Part shown: positions 36,676 to 45,812 of the stretch, piece by piece
Position numbering within the stretch: position 1 is the first letter of the stretch
How the letters are laid out: every line of letters begins with the position of its first letter
NCBI GenBank assembly: GCA_947488305.1
Contig: CANKZM010000005.1
Location: forward strand, 1 to 64,000
Origin: an uncultured Roseobacter sp.
GTDB lineage: Bacteria > Pseudomonadota > Alphaproteobacteria > Rhodobacterales > Rhodobacteraceae
DNA: 64,000 nt
Direction: 5' to 3'
Notes under the pieces: generated by a model
The model's database searches: none
Seen by the model: only the letters and a program-made list of their open reading frames with translations
Told to the model about the DNA's origin: nothing
Position numbers and translations under genes: made by a program

Positions 36676-37167
36676 TCAATCAGCAGTCCAGCGTGTCACA
36701 TTACCGGTCACCCCACGCCAAGCGCCAGGCACCAACGACCGACCAAGGACCCGGTCGGGGTTTGTCGGAGGTGGCATGATGACTTTCGCCAGCGGCTCAA
36801 ACCCAAATCGACTGTAGTATGGCGCATCCCCTACAAGCATGACACGCACCCAGGCATTGTGTCGCGCGATCTCAAGCGTTTCACGGATCAGGTGGGCGGC
36901 CAGCCCCTCTCCCTGTCGCGTTGGGTGCACCGCAACGGGACCAAGAAGCAGAGCATCCGCCGCCCCAACATGTACGGGCCAATAACGGATCGCGCCGGCA
37001 AGAATGCCATCGGGATCGCGCGCGACATGGCTCAAGCCGGACACAGGCGGAATGTCATCGCGCAAACGGTAGGAAGACAGCGCTTCGCGGCCGGGCGCAA
37101 AGCACAGGTCATAGAGCGCTTCGACCTCGTGCCAGTCCTGCGCATTTTCTGCGGTCAATGTGTACAC
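36676..37167 (-). CDS. GNAT family N-acetyltransferase
   Basis: This 163-residue GCN5-type acetyltransferase has the acetyl-CoA loop region LGPVAVHPTRQGEGLAAHLI at about residues 75-94, followed by PYYSRFGFEPL, the YgiN/YhbS-like motif. It is cytoplasmic and single-domain. The acceptor substrate is unknown. It is divergent from the flavin reductase gene. Confidence 0.85.
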   Translation of the reverse strand: MYTLTAENAQDWHEVEALYDLCFAPGREALSSYRLRDDIPPVSGLSHVARDPDGILAGAIRYWPVHVGAADALLLGPVAVHPTRQGEGLAAHLIRETLEIARHNAWVRVMLVGDAPYYSRFGFEPLAKVIMPPPTNPDRVLGRSLVPGAWRGVTGNVTRWTAD

Positions 37168-37262
37168 GGACGGAGGTCTGGCAGTGGGTCAAAACTTTCG
37201 GTTTCAGGTGGTGTGGGCCTAGCACATGCGCTATGTGCCCTGCAAACCATCAGGAGCTTGAA

Positions 37263-37868
37263 ATGTTCTATAAACCTGCTGACGGCCATGGTCTTCCGCA
37301 TAATCCTTTCAACGCAATTGTAACCCCGCGCCCGATCGGATGGATTTCGACACGCGGCGCAGGCGGCCAGAACAATCTTGCGCCCTACTCGTTCTTCAAT
37401 GCGGTGGCCTATGTTCCGCCACAGGTCATGTTCGCCTCCACCGGTGCCAAAGCAGACCGCGACGGCACAAAGGACTCTGTATCCAACATCCGCGAAACCG
37501 GCGTCTTCTGCGTCAACGTTGTGGAATACGCAATGCGAGACGTGATGAATGCTTCGTCGGGCGATCTGCCGCGCGAAGTGGATGAGTTCGATCATGCGGG
37601 CATCGATCAAACGCCTTGTTTGGAGATTGACTGCGCGCGCGTCTCGAATGCCCCCGCCGCCTTGGAATGCCGAATGACGCAGATCGTCAAGATTGAAGGA
37701 GCGCATAACTATGTGGTCTTCGGCGAGGTTGTCGGCGTGCATCTGCGGGACGATACAATTGTTGATGGCCGTTTTGACGTCACGACGTTTTCGCCGCTCA
37801 GCCGCATGGGTTATCGCGACTACACACACGTCAAAGATGTCTTCGAGTTAAAGCGCCCCGGGGAATAA
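37263..37868 (+). CDS. Flavin reductase-like FMN-binding protein
   Basis: This 201-residue protein belongs to the DIM6/NTAB flavin reductase family. Motifs are TPRPIGWISTRGAGGQNNLA and PYSFFNAVAYVPPQVMFAS, then GVFCVNVVEYAMRDVMNASS. It probably binds FMN and reduces it or uses it with NAD(P)H. ATG 37263 has AGGAG upstream. No partner oxygenase is adjacent. Confidence 0.88.
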   Translation: MFYKPADGHGLPHNPFNAIVTPRPIGWISTRGAGGQNNLAPYSFFNAVAYVPPQVMFASTGAKADRDGTKDSVSNIRETGVFCVNVVEYAMRDVMNASSGDLPREVDEFDHAGIDQTPCLEIDCARVSNAPAALECRMTQIVKIEGAHNYVVFGEVVGVHLRDDTIVDGRFDVTTFSPLSRMGYRDYTHVKDVFELKRPGE

Positions 37869-37977
37869 AGCTGCAACGCCAAACGAAGCAGGATTTTCAG
37901 ATAATCCTTATATATCCATAGGTTGTAATTCGTGTTAGGGTCCCTCCCAAAAATACGCCACGGGAGGGGCACTCACC

Positions 37978-38805
37978 ATGACCGAATTCAATCACTCCAT
38001 CATTCGCGCCGCCGTTTGGAACCTCGCGGGCTATACGCAACCTGGAAAGCCGGTGGGTATCTCGGCACGGTCAAAGAAGGCTGAAAAACAAGCCGAAGGG
38101 CTGGCATTGCTGGATGCGGAATTCGTGACACTCATAGAAGTGTCACCCTTCAGTTACATCGAAACGCTGATTGAGAAACTCCAGAAATACGGCGTGCATT
38201 ATGACCACACCATTGTCGAACAACCCAACGGCAACCTGCACATCGGCTTTCTGCACAAGCCAGGTATCACAGTGACCAACCCAAGGCTCATCCCCGGGTC
38301 GGAAGGTGCCTACGGGCGGGGCCGCCAGGCTTTTGCTGTCGACATCAAGATCGCAAAACTCACCGCCACCGTCGTGGGTGTGCACCTGAAATCGGGCCGA
38401 GACAAACCGGAGCAGAAGCTGCGTGACAGTCAGTGCAAGGCCATCGGCGACTATATCACCACGCTGCAGGCCACGCCGGGCACTAAACGTCGCGCAGTCT
38501 TCCTGATGGGAGATTTCAACATGATCCCCGGCCAGGACGTCTCCAATTTTCATCATCTGGGCGGAGACGATGTGATGGATTTCGTTTCCAGTTGGGATTT
38601 ACAGGATCGGTTTTCTCATATTCTGGAAAAAGGGCGCGCGAACCTCTTGGATGGCTTCGCTGTAAGTCGAAAGTTCTCGACTGACTATATCAAGGGCTCA
38701 CTGCGCCTTTTCCCGATGCATTGGACCATGGACATGGGCCGGGAGGCCTTCCGCAAAGAAGTCTCAGACCATCTGCCCTTTGTGGCCAGCTTCAAACTCT
38801 ATTGA
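37978..38805 (+). CDS. Endonuclease/exonuclease/phosphatase family protein
   Basis: This 275-residue single-domain EEP protein has the conserved first-strand Asn (AAVWNLAGYT), the metal Glu (LIEVSPFS), the Asp/Asn pair (LMGDFNMIPGQD) and the final SDHLPF motif. There is no signal peptide. Such proteins cleave phosphodiesters in nucleic acids, lipids or inositol phosphates; the target is unknown. GGGAGGGG lies before the ATG. Confidence 0.85.
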   Translation: MTEFNHSIIRAAVWNLAGYTQPGKPVGISARSKKAEKQAEGLALLDAEFVTLIEVSPFSYIETLIEKLQKYGVHYDHTIVEQPNGNLHIGFLHKPGITVTNPRLIPGSEGAYGRGRQAFAVDIKIAKLTATVVGVHLKSGRDKPEQKLRDSQCKAIGDYITTLQATPGTKRRAVFLMGDFNMIPGQDVSNFHHLGGDDVMDFVSSWDLQDRFSHILEKGRANLLDGFAVSRKFSTDYIKGSLRLFPMHWTMDMGREAFRKEVSDHLPFVASFKLY

Positions 38806-38858
38806 TCCACGGGACGGCGGGCGGGACGCCTTGCCAAAGGCAACAGCGCTGCGCGTCG

Positions 38859-40493
38859 TCAGTGCCCGCCGAGCATCCCCGTGCGCACCGAATAATCCAC
38901 CGCAAGCGCATAGTCTGGATCGTCATCGCTATCGATCATCAGCTGACCGGCCTTTTGCAGAAGACGGTGGCAGTCCCGGCTCAGATGCCGCAACATCACC
39001 GACTTGCCAGCCGCCTCATATTTGCCTGCGATCGCCTCGATTGCCTGCAATGCGGACTGGTCTACCACCCGGCTTTCGGCAAAATCCACGATTACCTTGT
39101 CAGGATCGCCTTCCACGTCGAACAGTTCCAGAAAACCTTCGCTGGACCCGAAAAAGAGTGGCCCTTGGATTTCGTATACCTTCGCGCCCATTTCGGTTTG
39201 GGATTCACGGGTATTGGCGTGAATGCGGCGCGCATTGTTCCATGCATAGGCCAGGGCGCTCACAATGACTCCCACGACGACCGCAACCGCAAGGTCTTCC
39301 AGCACCGTCACAACGGTAACCAGCAAGATGACGAAGGCGTCAGTCAGGGGCACTTTGCGCAGGATGGTCAAAGAGTTCCACGCAAAGGTCCCGATCACCA
39401 CCATGAACATCACGCCAACAAGCGCGGCCAAGGGTATTAGCTCGATCACCGGCGAACCGATCAGAATGAACAAGAGCAAAAAGATCGCCGCCGCGATGCC
39501 TGCAACGCGCGTTCGGCCGCCAGATTTCACGTTAATCATGGATTGCCCGATCATCGCGCAACCGCCCATCCCGCCGAAGAAGCCTGTAACCGTGTTGGCC
39601 ACGCCCTGTGCGATGCACTCTTGCGACGCACCGCCGCGCTGATTGGTCATATCGCCCACAAGGTTCAGCGTCAGCAGGCTTTCGATCAACCCGATCGCAG
39701 CCAGAATAATCGCATAAGGCAGGATGATTTCGAAGGTTTCCAAATTGAGCGGCACCATAGGGATATGCAAACTCGGCAACCCACCCTGGATCGACGCCAG
39801 ATCCCCGACGCGCGGAACATCAAGACCAAAGAAGATCACGACTCCAGCGACAATCCCGATCCCGGCAAGAGGGGCTGGTACCACCCGTGTAATCCGCGGC
39901 ATGATCCATATGATCGCCATGGTCACACCGACAAGGGCCAACATCAGAAAGAGCGGCGCGCCTGACAGCCATTCGCCTCCGCTCATGCCGTGACCGGTAT
40001 TTTCGATGGTGCCCGGGACTTTGAATTGCGACAGTTGGGCCAAAAAAATGACAATCGCAAGCCCGTTGACGAAGCCCAGCATCACAGGATGCGGCACGAG
40101 CCGAATGAACTTCCCCCACTGCATCACACCTGCAAAGACCTGCAAAAGCCCCATCAGCACCACGGTGGCAAAGAGGTATTCGACCCCATGTTCCGCGACC
40201 AGCGCCACCATCACCACGGCCAATGCACCCGTCGCGCCAGAAATCATGCCCGGTCGGCCCCCAATGAGCGCGGTGATCAGCCCCACAAGAAATGCAGCAT
40301 AAAGCCCGACGAGCGGATGTACCCCAGCCACAAAGGCAAAGGCCACCGCTTCCGGCACCAAGGCAAGTGCCACTGTCAACCCGGACAGCAGTTCGATGCG
40401 CAAGCGCCCGGGCGAGAACCCATCTTCCGGCATCCAGCGCAGATCGGTCACATCGAGGTTCTTGGTGAAGGTCCTGAAAGACGTAAGCGGCAT
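38859..40493 (-). CDS. SulP-family anion permease with STAS domain
   Basis: This 544-residue membrane protein has 10-14 hydrophobic segments. SulP signatures include LSGLTVALALVPEAVAFAFV near residue 35, and the C-terminal STAS domain starts near residue 430 (VIVDFAESRVVDQSALQAIE). It imports sulfate or another anion, possibly bicarbonate, across the inner membrane. I start it at ATG 40493 behind GAGGAAGGA. The frame extends upstream through a terminator-like leader that is more likely untranslated. Confidence 0.9.
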   Translation of the reverse strand: MPLTSFRTFTKNLDVTDLRWMPEDGFSPGRLRIELLSGLTVALALVPEAVAFAFVAGVHPLVGLYAAFLVGLITALIGGRPGMISGATGALAVVMVALVAEHGVEYLFATVVLMGLLQVFAGVMQWGKFIRLVPHPVMLGFVNGLAIVIFLAQLSQFKVPGTIENTGHGMSGGEWLSGAPLFLMLALVGVTMAIIWIMPRITRVVPAPLAGIGIVAGVVIFFGLDVPRVGDLASIQGGLPSLHIPMVPLNLETFEIILPYAIILAAIGLIESLLTLNLVGDMTNQRGGASQECIAQGVANTVTGFFGGMGGCAMIGQSMINVKSGGRTRVAGIAAAIFLLLFILIGSPVIELIPLAALVGVMFMVVIGTFAWNSLTILRKVPLTDAFVILLVTVVTVLEDLAVAVVVGVIVSALAYAWNNARRIHANTRESQTEMGAKVYEIQGPLFFGSSEGFLELFDVEGDPDKVIVDFAESRVVDQSALQAIEAIAGKYEAAGKSVMLRHLSRDCHRLLQKAGQLMIDSDDDPDYALAVDYSVRTGMLGGH

Positions 40494-40511
40494 GGCGTCC
40501 TTCCTCACTTG

Positions 40512-40543
40512 GTCTGAAAAAAATAAGCGCGCCAAGGGCGCGC
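40512..40543 (-). terminator. Intrinsic terminator-like hairpin in the sulP leader
   Basis: On the minus strand GCGCGCC, loop CTT, GGCGCGC (40543-40527) is followed directly by TTATTTTTTT (40526-40517). It ends about 20 bases before the sulP start. A second small hairpin GGGGT/ACCCC (40544-40548 with 40555-40559) stands just upstream. No minus-strand gene precedes it, so it is either a leader attenuator or the end of a short leader RNA. Confidence 0.65.
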
Positions 40544-40755
40544 GGGGTTGGCACACCCCTAGACCTATTCAGGAGAAATGAAAACCCCGTCGTTTGTGCG
40601 CTAACAGGGTAAATATTGCATGAACAAACGCGCTGCATCTCGCGCAATGCGCTGAACTATCCTACACTGGCTCTTCGGAATTTCCAACTTCCCAACCCGC
40701 GTTCCGACGGGCAAGGTAGGGGCACATTCACTAAGAGACCGCCCCAGAAACCAAT

Positions 40756-41811
40756 ATGCCCCTGATCCGCACCCGCCAAGACATCGACGAACTGCTCGGT
40801 GGCCCCACCCCTGCCGAAATGAAACTGATGTCCCTTTGCATGACTGGAACCACGTGTCAGGTCAGTAAATTCATTCCCAACGAGCGCAATTTCAGCGATG
40901 AAACGAACGTAAGAGCGGAGGTTTTACGCTACCTAATTCTAGGGGGATGCAACACCTGCACGGTGGCAAGCAGCGGGGTTTTCCTAGTAGGGGCGCATAT
41001 CTCTGGCGAACTAAACCTGGACTATGCCAGCACCAAAGGCGCTACACGCCTTCATTCATGCCACATTCCCAAACCAATTTCTGCGATCCGTGCAGAGTTT
41101 CAGGAACTGGGTCTGGGTCACAGCGTCATTTCGGGGCTCGTAGCATGGGGCTCGGAGGTCAAGGGGCATGTTTTTCTGAAGGGCGTGCGAGCGACTGGAC
41201 CAATCGATCTGAATGGGTCACGCATCCGCGGGCAAATATCAGCCGGCAGCGCACAGCTCAACTCCGAAACCGGTTTCGCGTTAAATCTTCATAGCTCTGA
41301 AATAGAGGGCGGCGTTTTCCTCCAACACAACTCTCCCAGCGGACATCGCGAGGAAGATAGCGTGTTCATCGCAAACGGTGGCGTAAAACTGACAGGTGCC
41401 AAGATCGGCCTGCTATACGCTGAAGGCACCACGCTGGTAGCGAATTTCGATCCACCCGAAAAAAGGAAGCCGGACGAAACTCAGACGTACGTCGCACTGG
41501 ACGCCAACAACGTCACAATCTCAGGTGACGTCAAGCTCAACGGCGGGCAATTTGATGGCGAGGTGAAGTTTTCGGGGGCACGCATTGATGGTGTTTTGGA
41601 ATGCGAGAAGGCCGTTTTCGAGAACGCGCATGGCCATGCTTTTAATGGTCAACGCATGCGTGTCGGACAGTGGTTCACTTGGCGCAAGGAAACATCGGCG
41701 CGAGGTGGTGTGAGCCTCAACGGCGCGCATGTGGCAGAGCTTTATGACGAACCGAAAGACTGGCCCAAAGATAAAGAGCTTTTTTGGATGGGTTCACCTA
41801 TGACCGCATAA
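40756..41811 (+). CDS. Beta-helix/pentapeptide-like protein, N-terminal part of a frameshifted gene
   Basis: These 351 residues contain repeating turns such as VFLVGAHISGELNLDY, VFLKGVRATGPIDLNGSRI and VKLNGGQFDGEVKFSGARI, which suggest a right-handed beta-helix like pentapeptide or bactofilin-type proteins. The frame ends just after a run of six T at 41780-41785. In the -1 frame the protein continues as LDGFTYDRIRG into the next entry, so both parts were probably one membrane-anchored protein. Start ATG 40756. Base composition is lower in GC than the neighbours. Function is unknown; similar proteins are sometimes annotated as membrane-associated oxidoreductases without evidence. Confidence 0.7.
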   Translation: MPLIRTRQDIDELLGGPTPAEMKLMSLCMTGTTCQVSKFIPNERNFSDETNVRAEVLRYLILGGCNTCTVASSGVFLVGAHISGELNLDYASTKGATRLHSCHIPKPISAIRAEFQELGLGHSVISGLVAWGSEVKGHVFLKGVRATGPIDLNGSRIRGQISAGSAQLNSETGFALNLHSSEIEGGVFLQHNSPSGHREEDSVFIANGGVKLTGAKIGLLYAEGTTLVANFDPPEKRKPDETQTYVALDANNVTISGDVKLNGGQFDGEVKFSGARIDGVLECEKAVFENAHGHAFNGQRMRVGQWFTWRKETSARGGVSLNGAHVAELYDEPKDWPKDKELFWMGSPMTA

Positions 41812-42524
41812 GAGGAAAGGTCTCTACATCCAAAGAGCGAAGCGCCTGGCTGAAACATGGGAGCTTAAACAAAGAGCAGTTTTTCCCACAGCCCTATACG
41901 CAATACGCCAAATTTCTGAGGGAGACGGGCCACGATGCGCAAGCACGCCGCGTGCTCCTGAAACGTGAAATCGAGGTCCGAAAATACGAACGAAAGGAAT
42001 TGAACCCGTTCCTTAGAAGCTGGAGGTATCTTTGGGATGGGCTTCAGTTAGTGGTAGTTGGACACGGTCATGCGCCCTTCTGGTCGATCGGCTGGCTTGT
42101 GCTCTTGATCGTCTTGGCAACCATTCCCGCAAACCGTACATGGAAAGAGGGATCATTTGCACCAAATTCGGCGCCGATATTAGTGTCTTATGATTGGAAA
42201 AAGTACGAACGGACAGAACAAAAACCCGCTTTGGTCTGGAGCGGAGAACAGCCGCCTGACAGCTGGGAGAAGCCAGATGACGACACACAGTGGAAAGATG
42301 TGGCCCCGGGAAGGGATTGGGAAACCTTCAACCGGTATGCATATGCCGCAGACATCGTCATCCCGATTATCGACTTCGGCCAGACCGATGCATGGGCCCC
42401 GTCAACCACGCGACAGGAAGCGGGCCAACGATTTTGGTGGACACGTTGGATTTTCACGGTTCTGGGTTGGATCGTGACAGCGCTCGGGGCTGCGGCAATC
42501 ACGGGTATTATCCGGCGTGACTAA
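41784..42524 (+). CDS. C-terminal membrane part of the frameshifted beta-helix protein
   Basis: The frame opens at TTG 41784 with LDGFTYDRIRG and reads 246 residues. It has a helical segment PQPYTQYAKFLRETGHDAQA, two membrane segments (about residues 92-112 and 223-242) and a polar loop between them. There is no ribosome site at the TTG. It overlaps the upstream reading by 28 bases in the -1 frame, so it is best read as the tail of the same gene. Separate translation is less likely. Confidence 0.65.
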   Translation: MDGFTYDRIRGKVSTSKERSAWLKHGSLNKEQFFPQPYTQYAKFLRETGHDAQARRVLLKREIEVRKYERKELNPFLRSWRYLWDGLQLVVVGHGHAPFWSIGWLVLLIVLATIPANRTWKEGSFAPNSAPILVSYDWKKYERTEQKPALVWSGEQPPDSWEKPDDDTQWKDVAPGRDWETFNRYAYAADIVIPIIDFGQTDAWAPSTTRQEAGQRFWWTRWIFTVLGWIVTALGAAAITGIIRRD

Positions 42525-42639
42525 ACCTGATCGGCGGTGGGTCTGATCTCTGTTCAGCTTTCCCGGGGTCGCCCCACATCGGCTTGATTGTCCGCTGAAA
42601 TAGCGGCACGATCACGACGCAGGAAGATCAGGGAAAAAT

Positions 42640-43536
42640 ATGACCAGGACAAAAATCGCCGTGATCGGCGGCTCCGGCATTTACGACATTGACGGACTTG
42701 AAGGCACTGAATGGGTTGCTGTTGAAACGCCTTGGGGCACGCCGTCGGATCAGATTTTGACAGGCAGGCTTGGCGGGGTCGAGATGGCTTTCCTGCCCCG
42801 CCATGGGCGCGGCCATGTACACAGCCCCACCACAGTCCCCTACCGCGCCAATATCGACGTGCTGAAACGGCTCGGCGTGACGGATGTGATCTCTGTCTCC
42901 GCCTGCGGCTCCTTTCGTGAAGAAATGGCGCCGGGCGATTTCGTCATTGTCGATCAGTTTATCGACCGCACCTTCGCGCGCGAAAAATCCTTTTTCGGGA
43001 CCGGCTGTGTGGCCCATGTCAGCGTCGCGCATCCGACCTGCCCTAGGTTGGGTGATGCCTGCGAGACAGCGGCCCGGGATGCCGACATTACTATTCACAA
43101 GGGCGGCACCTATCTGGCGATGGAGGGCCCACAATTCTCCACTCTGGCGGAATCGAAAATGTATCGCGAAAGCTGGGGTGCGGATGTCATTGGCATGACG
43201 AACATGCCCGAAGCCAAACTCGCCCGCGAGGCGGAACTCTGCTACGCCTCCGTCGCGATGATCACTGACTACGATAGTTGGCACCCCGATCATGGCGAAG
43301 TGGACGTGTCCGAGATCATCAAGACGTTGATGGGGAACGCCGACAAAGGGCGTGATCTGGTGCGTCGGTTGCCTGCGCTATTGGGCGAGGAACGCGCGCC
43401 CTGCCCGCATGGATGCGACAGAGCCCTGGACTATGCGATCCTGACGCAGCCAGACGCGCGCGACCCCGCCGTGATCTCTAAACTGGATGCAGTAGCGGGG
43501 CGCGTTCTTGGGGGGACCGGCAGCACAGGCCATTAA
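42640..43536 (+). CDS. mtnP: S-methyl-5'-thioadenosine phosphorylase
   Basis: This 298-residue enzyme cleaves methylthioadenosine to adenine and methylthioribose 1-phosphate. Family motifs are IGGSGIYDIDGLEGTEWV, LPRHGRGHVHSPTTVPYRAN and EGPQFSTLAESKMYRESWGA, followed by IGMTNMPEAKLAREAELCYA with purine-site residues. GGGAAAAAT precedes ATG 42640. The adenine it releases can be salvaged by Apt, encoded 1.6 kb downstream. Confidence 0.93.
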   Translation: MTRTKIAVIGGSGIYDIDGLEGTEWVAVETPWGTPSDQILTGRLGGVEMAFLPRHGRGHVHSPTTVPYRANIDVLKRLGVTDVISVSACGSFREEMAPGDFVIVDQFIDRTFAREKSFFGTGCVAHVSVAHPTCPRLGDACETAARDADITIHKGGTYLAMEGPQFSTLAESKMYRESWGADVIGMTNMPEAKLAREAELCYASVAMITDYDSWHPDHGEVDVSEIIKTLMGNADKGRDLVRRLPALLGEERAPCPHGCDRALDYAILTQPDARDPAVISKLDAVAGRVLGGTGSTGH

Positions 43537-43551
43537 CCCGGCGCAGATACG

Positions 43552-44241
43552 TCAGGAAGTGCCCTCCAACTCCTCGTCCAGCAAAGAAAACTGGATGAGG
43601 CCCCAATCCGATTTGATCTTGGTGATCCGATCAGGTGCATGCAATCTGATCTGATTGGATGGGCGTGCGCAATCGCCGTCACAGGCAAGGATGACTGGGT
43701 TGGATTTGAACCGGACCAGAAAAGGAATATCCTCGCCAGAGCGGTAGTAAACCGTGTCCACAATATAGACCAGATTTGTGCCCAGCATGGCGACTGTATC
43801 GGCTTCCTGCAAACAGCTTGCATCGAATTTTGCATCCCCGCGACGCTGGAAATGAGCTTCCAGCAGCCACATGCGTTGCGTGTCTTTTGCGCGGATGACA
43901 TCGATAATCTTCTCACCGACAAAACCACCGGCACCCTCCAGAGCGGCGTTGTAGCTTTCGCCAGCCAGATTGATGCCTTTCGTCGGTTTCTCCTCGCGAC
44001 CAGCCGCAACGCTACCAGTTTGCTGGAACCAACAGACGGGGGAGGGATCAAATTGGCGCAATTCCGCGTTGTAAGCATAGGCCTGGCCGGGCTTGGGCAG
44101 GTGGAATTGCGCCGCTTCCAACCCCTCCACATGACTCATCAGGTCTCTTTCACTGGCGGACAAAAATTGTTGTTTGAAAAACAGGGCAGCTGCAAAAAGA
44201 AGAATGGTAACAGCACCCAGCAGAACTCTTGAAAAGGACAT
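43552..44241 (-). CDS. Membrane-anchored hypothetical protein
   Basis: I do not recognise this family. The 229-residue protein has an N-terminal hydrophobic anchor (VLLGAVTILLFAAALFF) and a periplasmic-type body with four Cys: VCWFQQ, DASCLQEAD and a LACDGDCARP pair, which could form disulfides. AGGAG precedes the ATG. It lies 30 bases after the small Cys-rich peptide gene in the same direction, so both are probably one transcript. Confidence 0.65.
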   Translation of the reverse strand: MSFSRVLLGAVTILLFAAALFFKQQFLSASERDLMSHVEGLEAAQFHLPKPGQAYAYNAELRQFDPSPVCWFQQTGSVAAGREEKPTKGINLAGESYNAALEGAGGFVGEKIIDVIRAKDTQRMWLLEAHFQRRGDAKFDASCLQEADTVAMLGTNLVYIVDTVYYRSGEDIPFLVRFKSNPVILACDGDCARPSNQIRLHAPDRITKIKSDWGLIQFSLLDEELEGTS

Positions 44242-44271
44242 ATCAGTTACTCCTAGGTTTGGTATTTTGGA

Positions 44272-44388
44272 TCAATCTGGGCAGCAAAGCCGCCCGCCGC
44301 AGTTGTAATAACCTGGCGGGCATTCTGTCGCCGAAACAACGGTTGCTGCGCTCAGAAGAACGAAAAGGGCGATGAATAATCTGTGCAT
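44272..44388 (-). CDS. Small secreted Cys-rich peptide (38 residues)
   Basis: The frame reads a signal peptide, MHRLFIALFVLLSAATVVSA, then the mature TECPPGYYNCGGRLCCPD. It has four Cys in the pattern C-x6-C-x4-CC, suitable for two disulfides. AAGGAG sits 8 bases before the ATG, a good ribosome site. It precedes the membrane-anchored hypothetical gene by 30 bases. Small size and lack of homology evidence limit confidence, but the combination of signal peptide, Cys pattern and ribosome site argues that it is real. Confidence 0.6.
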   Translation of the reverse strand: MHRLFIALFVLLSAATVVSATECPPGYYNCGGRLCCPD

Positions 44389-44458
44389 TGATCTTTCTCC
44401 TTAAATAATGATTTGAAATGAAGTGACCCCAGTATTGCGCGTTGTGCGTGTGTGTGTC

Positions 44459-44474
44459 TGTGAAAAACTTCACA
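44459..44474. promoter_or_regulatory. CRP-type palindrome TGTGA-N6-TCACA
   Basis: TGTGAAAAACTTCACA has exact CRP half-sites separated by 6 bases. It lies between the LysE gene (start 44543) and the Cys-rich peptide gene (start 44388, opposite strand), so it could serve either. Whether the CRP/FNR proteins of this organism use this consensus is unknown. Confidence 0.45.
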
Positions 44475-44542
44475 TGGCCAAACACTTGAATAGTTGCAAA
44501 GAACCTGAAACAAATTTTTCAACACCCTCGTGGAGACAGCAA

Positions 44543-45169
44543 ATGCCATTCGAAATCTGGCTCGCCTTCGTGGCTGCCTCCACCGCTCTCTTGTTGATTC
44601 CCGGGCCCACCGTTCTCTTGGTTCTGAGCTACGCTATCTCAAAAGGTCGATCCGTCGCGGTGGCCTCTGCCGCCGGGGTCGCCCTTGGTGACCTGATCGC
44701 AATGACCGCATCGCTTGTGGGGCTCGGTGCGCTGGTTCTGGCGTCGGCCACGGCCTTTACACTTCTCAAATGGGTGGGCGCGCTCTACCTGATTTGGCTC
44801 GGCTACAAGCTCTTGCGCTCGGCTCCGAGCGCAGGGCTGCAGCCTGCGCGCGATGTCACATCGCGCGGCGTCTTCACCCATGCGGCTGCGGTGACGGCGT
44901 TAAACCCCAAATCCATCGCTTTCTTCATCGCCTTCGTGCCGCAGTTCATTCAACCTGATGCGTCTCTTCTGCCTCAGTTCGCCATTCTGATCACAACTTT
45001 TGTGGCCCTCGCCGCGCTCAACGCTTTGGCCTACGCGCTACTAGCGGATCGTTTGCGGCGCGCCCTCTCAACGCCCAATGTCATCACATGGCTGACCCGG
45101 GCCGGAGGCGCGACCTTGATCGGGATGGGAATGCTGACCGCCACATTGCGTCGCACCGTACAACCTTGA
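44543..45169 (+). CDS. LysE-family amino acid exporter
   Basis: This 208-residue inner-membrane protein has about six hydrophobic segments and the RhtB/LysE signature [20 protein letters not shown] near the N-terminus. ATG 44543 has GGAGA upstream. It probably exports amino acids or derivatives such as homoserine lactone; the substrate is not readable. It is followed by apt with an 8-base gap, so the two are co-transcribed. Confidence 0.9.
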   Translation: MPFEIWLAFVAASTALLLIPGPTVLLVLSYAISKGRSVAVASAAGVALGDLIAMTASLVGLGALVLASATAFTLLKWVGALYLIWLGYKLLRSAPSAGLQPARDVTSRGVFTHAAAVTALNPKSIAFFIAFVPQFIQPDASLLPQFAILITTFVALAALNALAYALLADRLRRALSTPNVITWLTRAGGATLIGMGMLTATLRRTVQP

Positions 45170-45176
45170 GGATCTC

Positions 45177-45707
45177 ATGAAGACGATACAGGACTACATT
45201 CGCACCATCGTGGACTTTCCGCATGAAGGGATCATGTTCCGCGATGTTACAACGCTCTTTGCCGACCCGCGCGGGTTTCGGATGGCGATCGATCAAATGC
45301 TGCATCCTTACGCGGGCCAGCAGATCGACAAGGTGGTCGGGCTTGAAGCACGCGGGTTCATCCTCGGCGGGGCGATTGCCCATCAGCTTTCCAAAGGGTT
45401 TGTCCCTGTTCGAAAAAAGGGCAAGCTACCCGGGACCACGATCAGCGAGGAATACACGCTGGAGTATGGCGAAGCGATCGTGGAAATACATGACGACGCA
45501 ATACAACCCGGTGAAAAGGTACTTGTCGTGGACGATCTTCTTGCGACCGGAGGAACGGCCGAAGCGGGTATCAAACTGATCGAGCGATTGGGGGGCGAAA
45601 TCATCTCAACATCATTTATTATTGATTTGCCGGATCTCGGCGGACGGGCACGGCTTGAGGCCATGGGCATGGAAGTAAATGCGCTCTGCGCCTATGACGG
45701 TCTTTAG
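45177..45707 (+). CDS. apt: Adenine phosphoribosyltransferase
   Basis: This 176-residue enzyme makes AMP from adenine and PRPP. The N-terminus [19 protein letters not shown], the [10 protein letters not shown] loop and the PRPP motif [17 protein letters not shown] are diagnostic. It is in line with LysE and near mtnP, completing adenine salvage from methylthioadenosine. Confidence 0.95.
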   Translation: MKTIQDYIRTIVDFPHEGIMFRDVTTLFADPRGFRMAIDQMLHPYAGQQIDKVVGLEARGFILGGAIAHQLSKGFVPVRKKGKLPGTTISEEYTLEYGEAIVEIHDDAIQPGEKVLVVDDLLATGGTAEAGIKLIERLGGEIISTSFIIDLPDLGGRARLEAMGMEVNALCAYDGL

Positions 45708-45812
45708 CCTACCGCCCCGAGATAGACCAAACGCTGCCACTGTGATACCCAAGCATCAACTACGATATGCGCAGGATCGCGCCCGGAATTACAGGTTAAG
45801 CCACGACAGGGA

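Noticed and set aside
40601-40621. Possible hexapeptide leader (MQYLPC) in the sulP leader
   Set aside because: There is no ribosome site, only six codons and no run of regulatory codons; likely chance.
44443-44458. Short GT-rich repeat before the LysE gene
   Set aside because: It has only a few GT units with no sign of phase variation or a frame affected by it.
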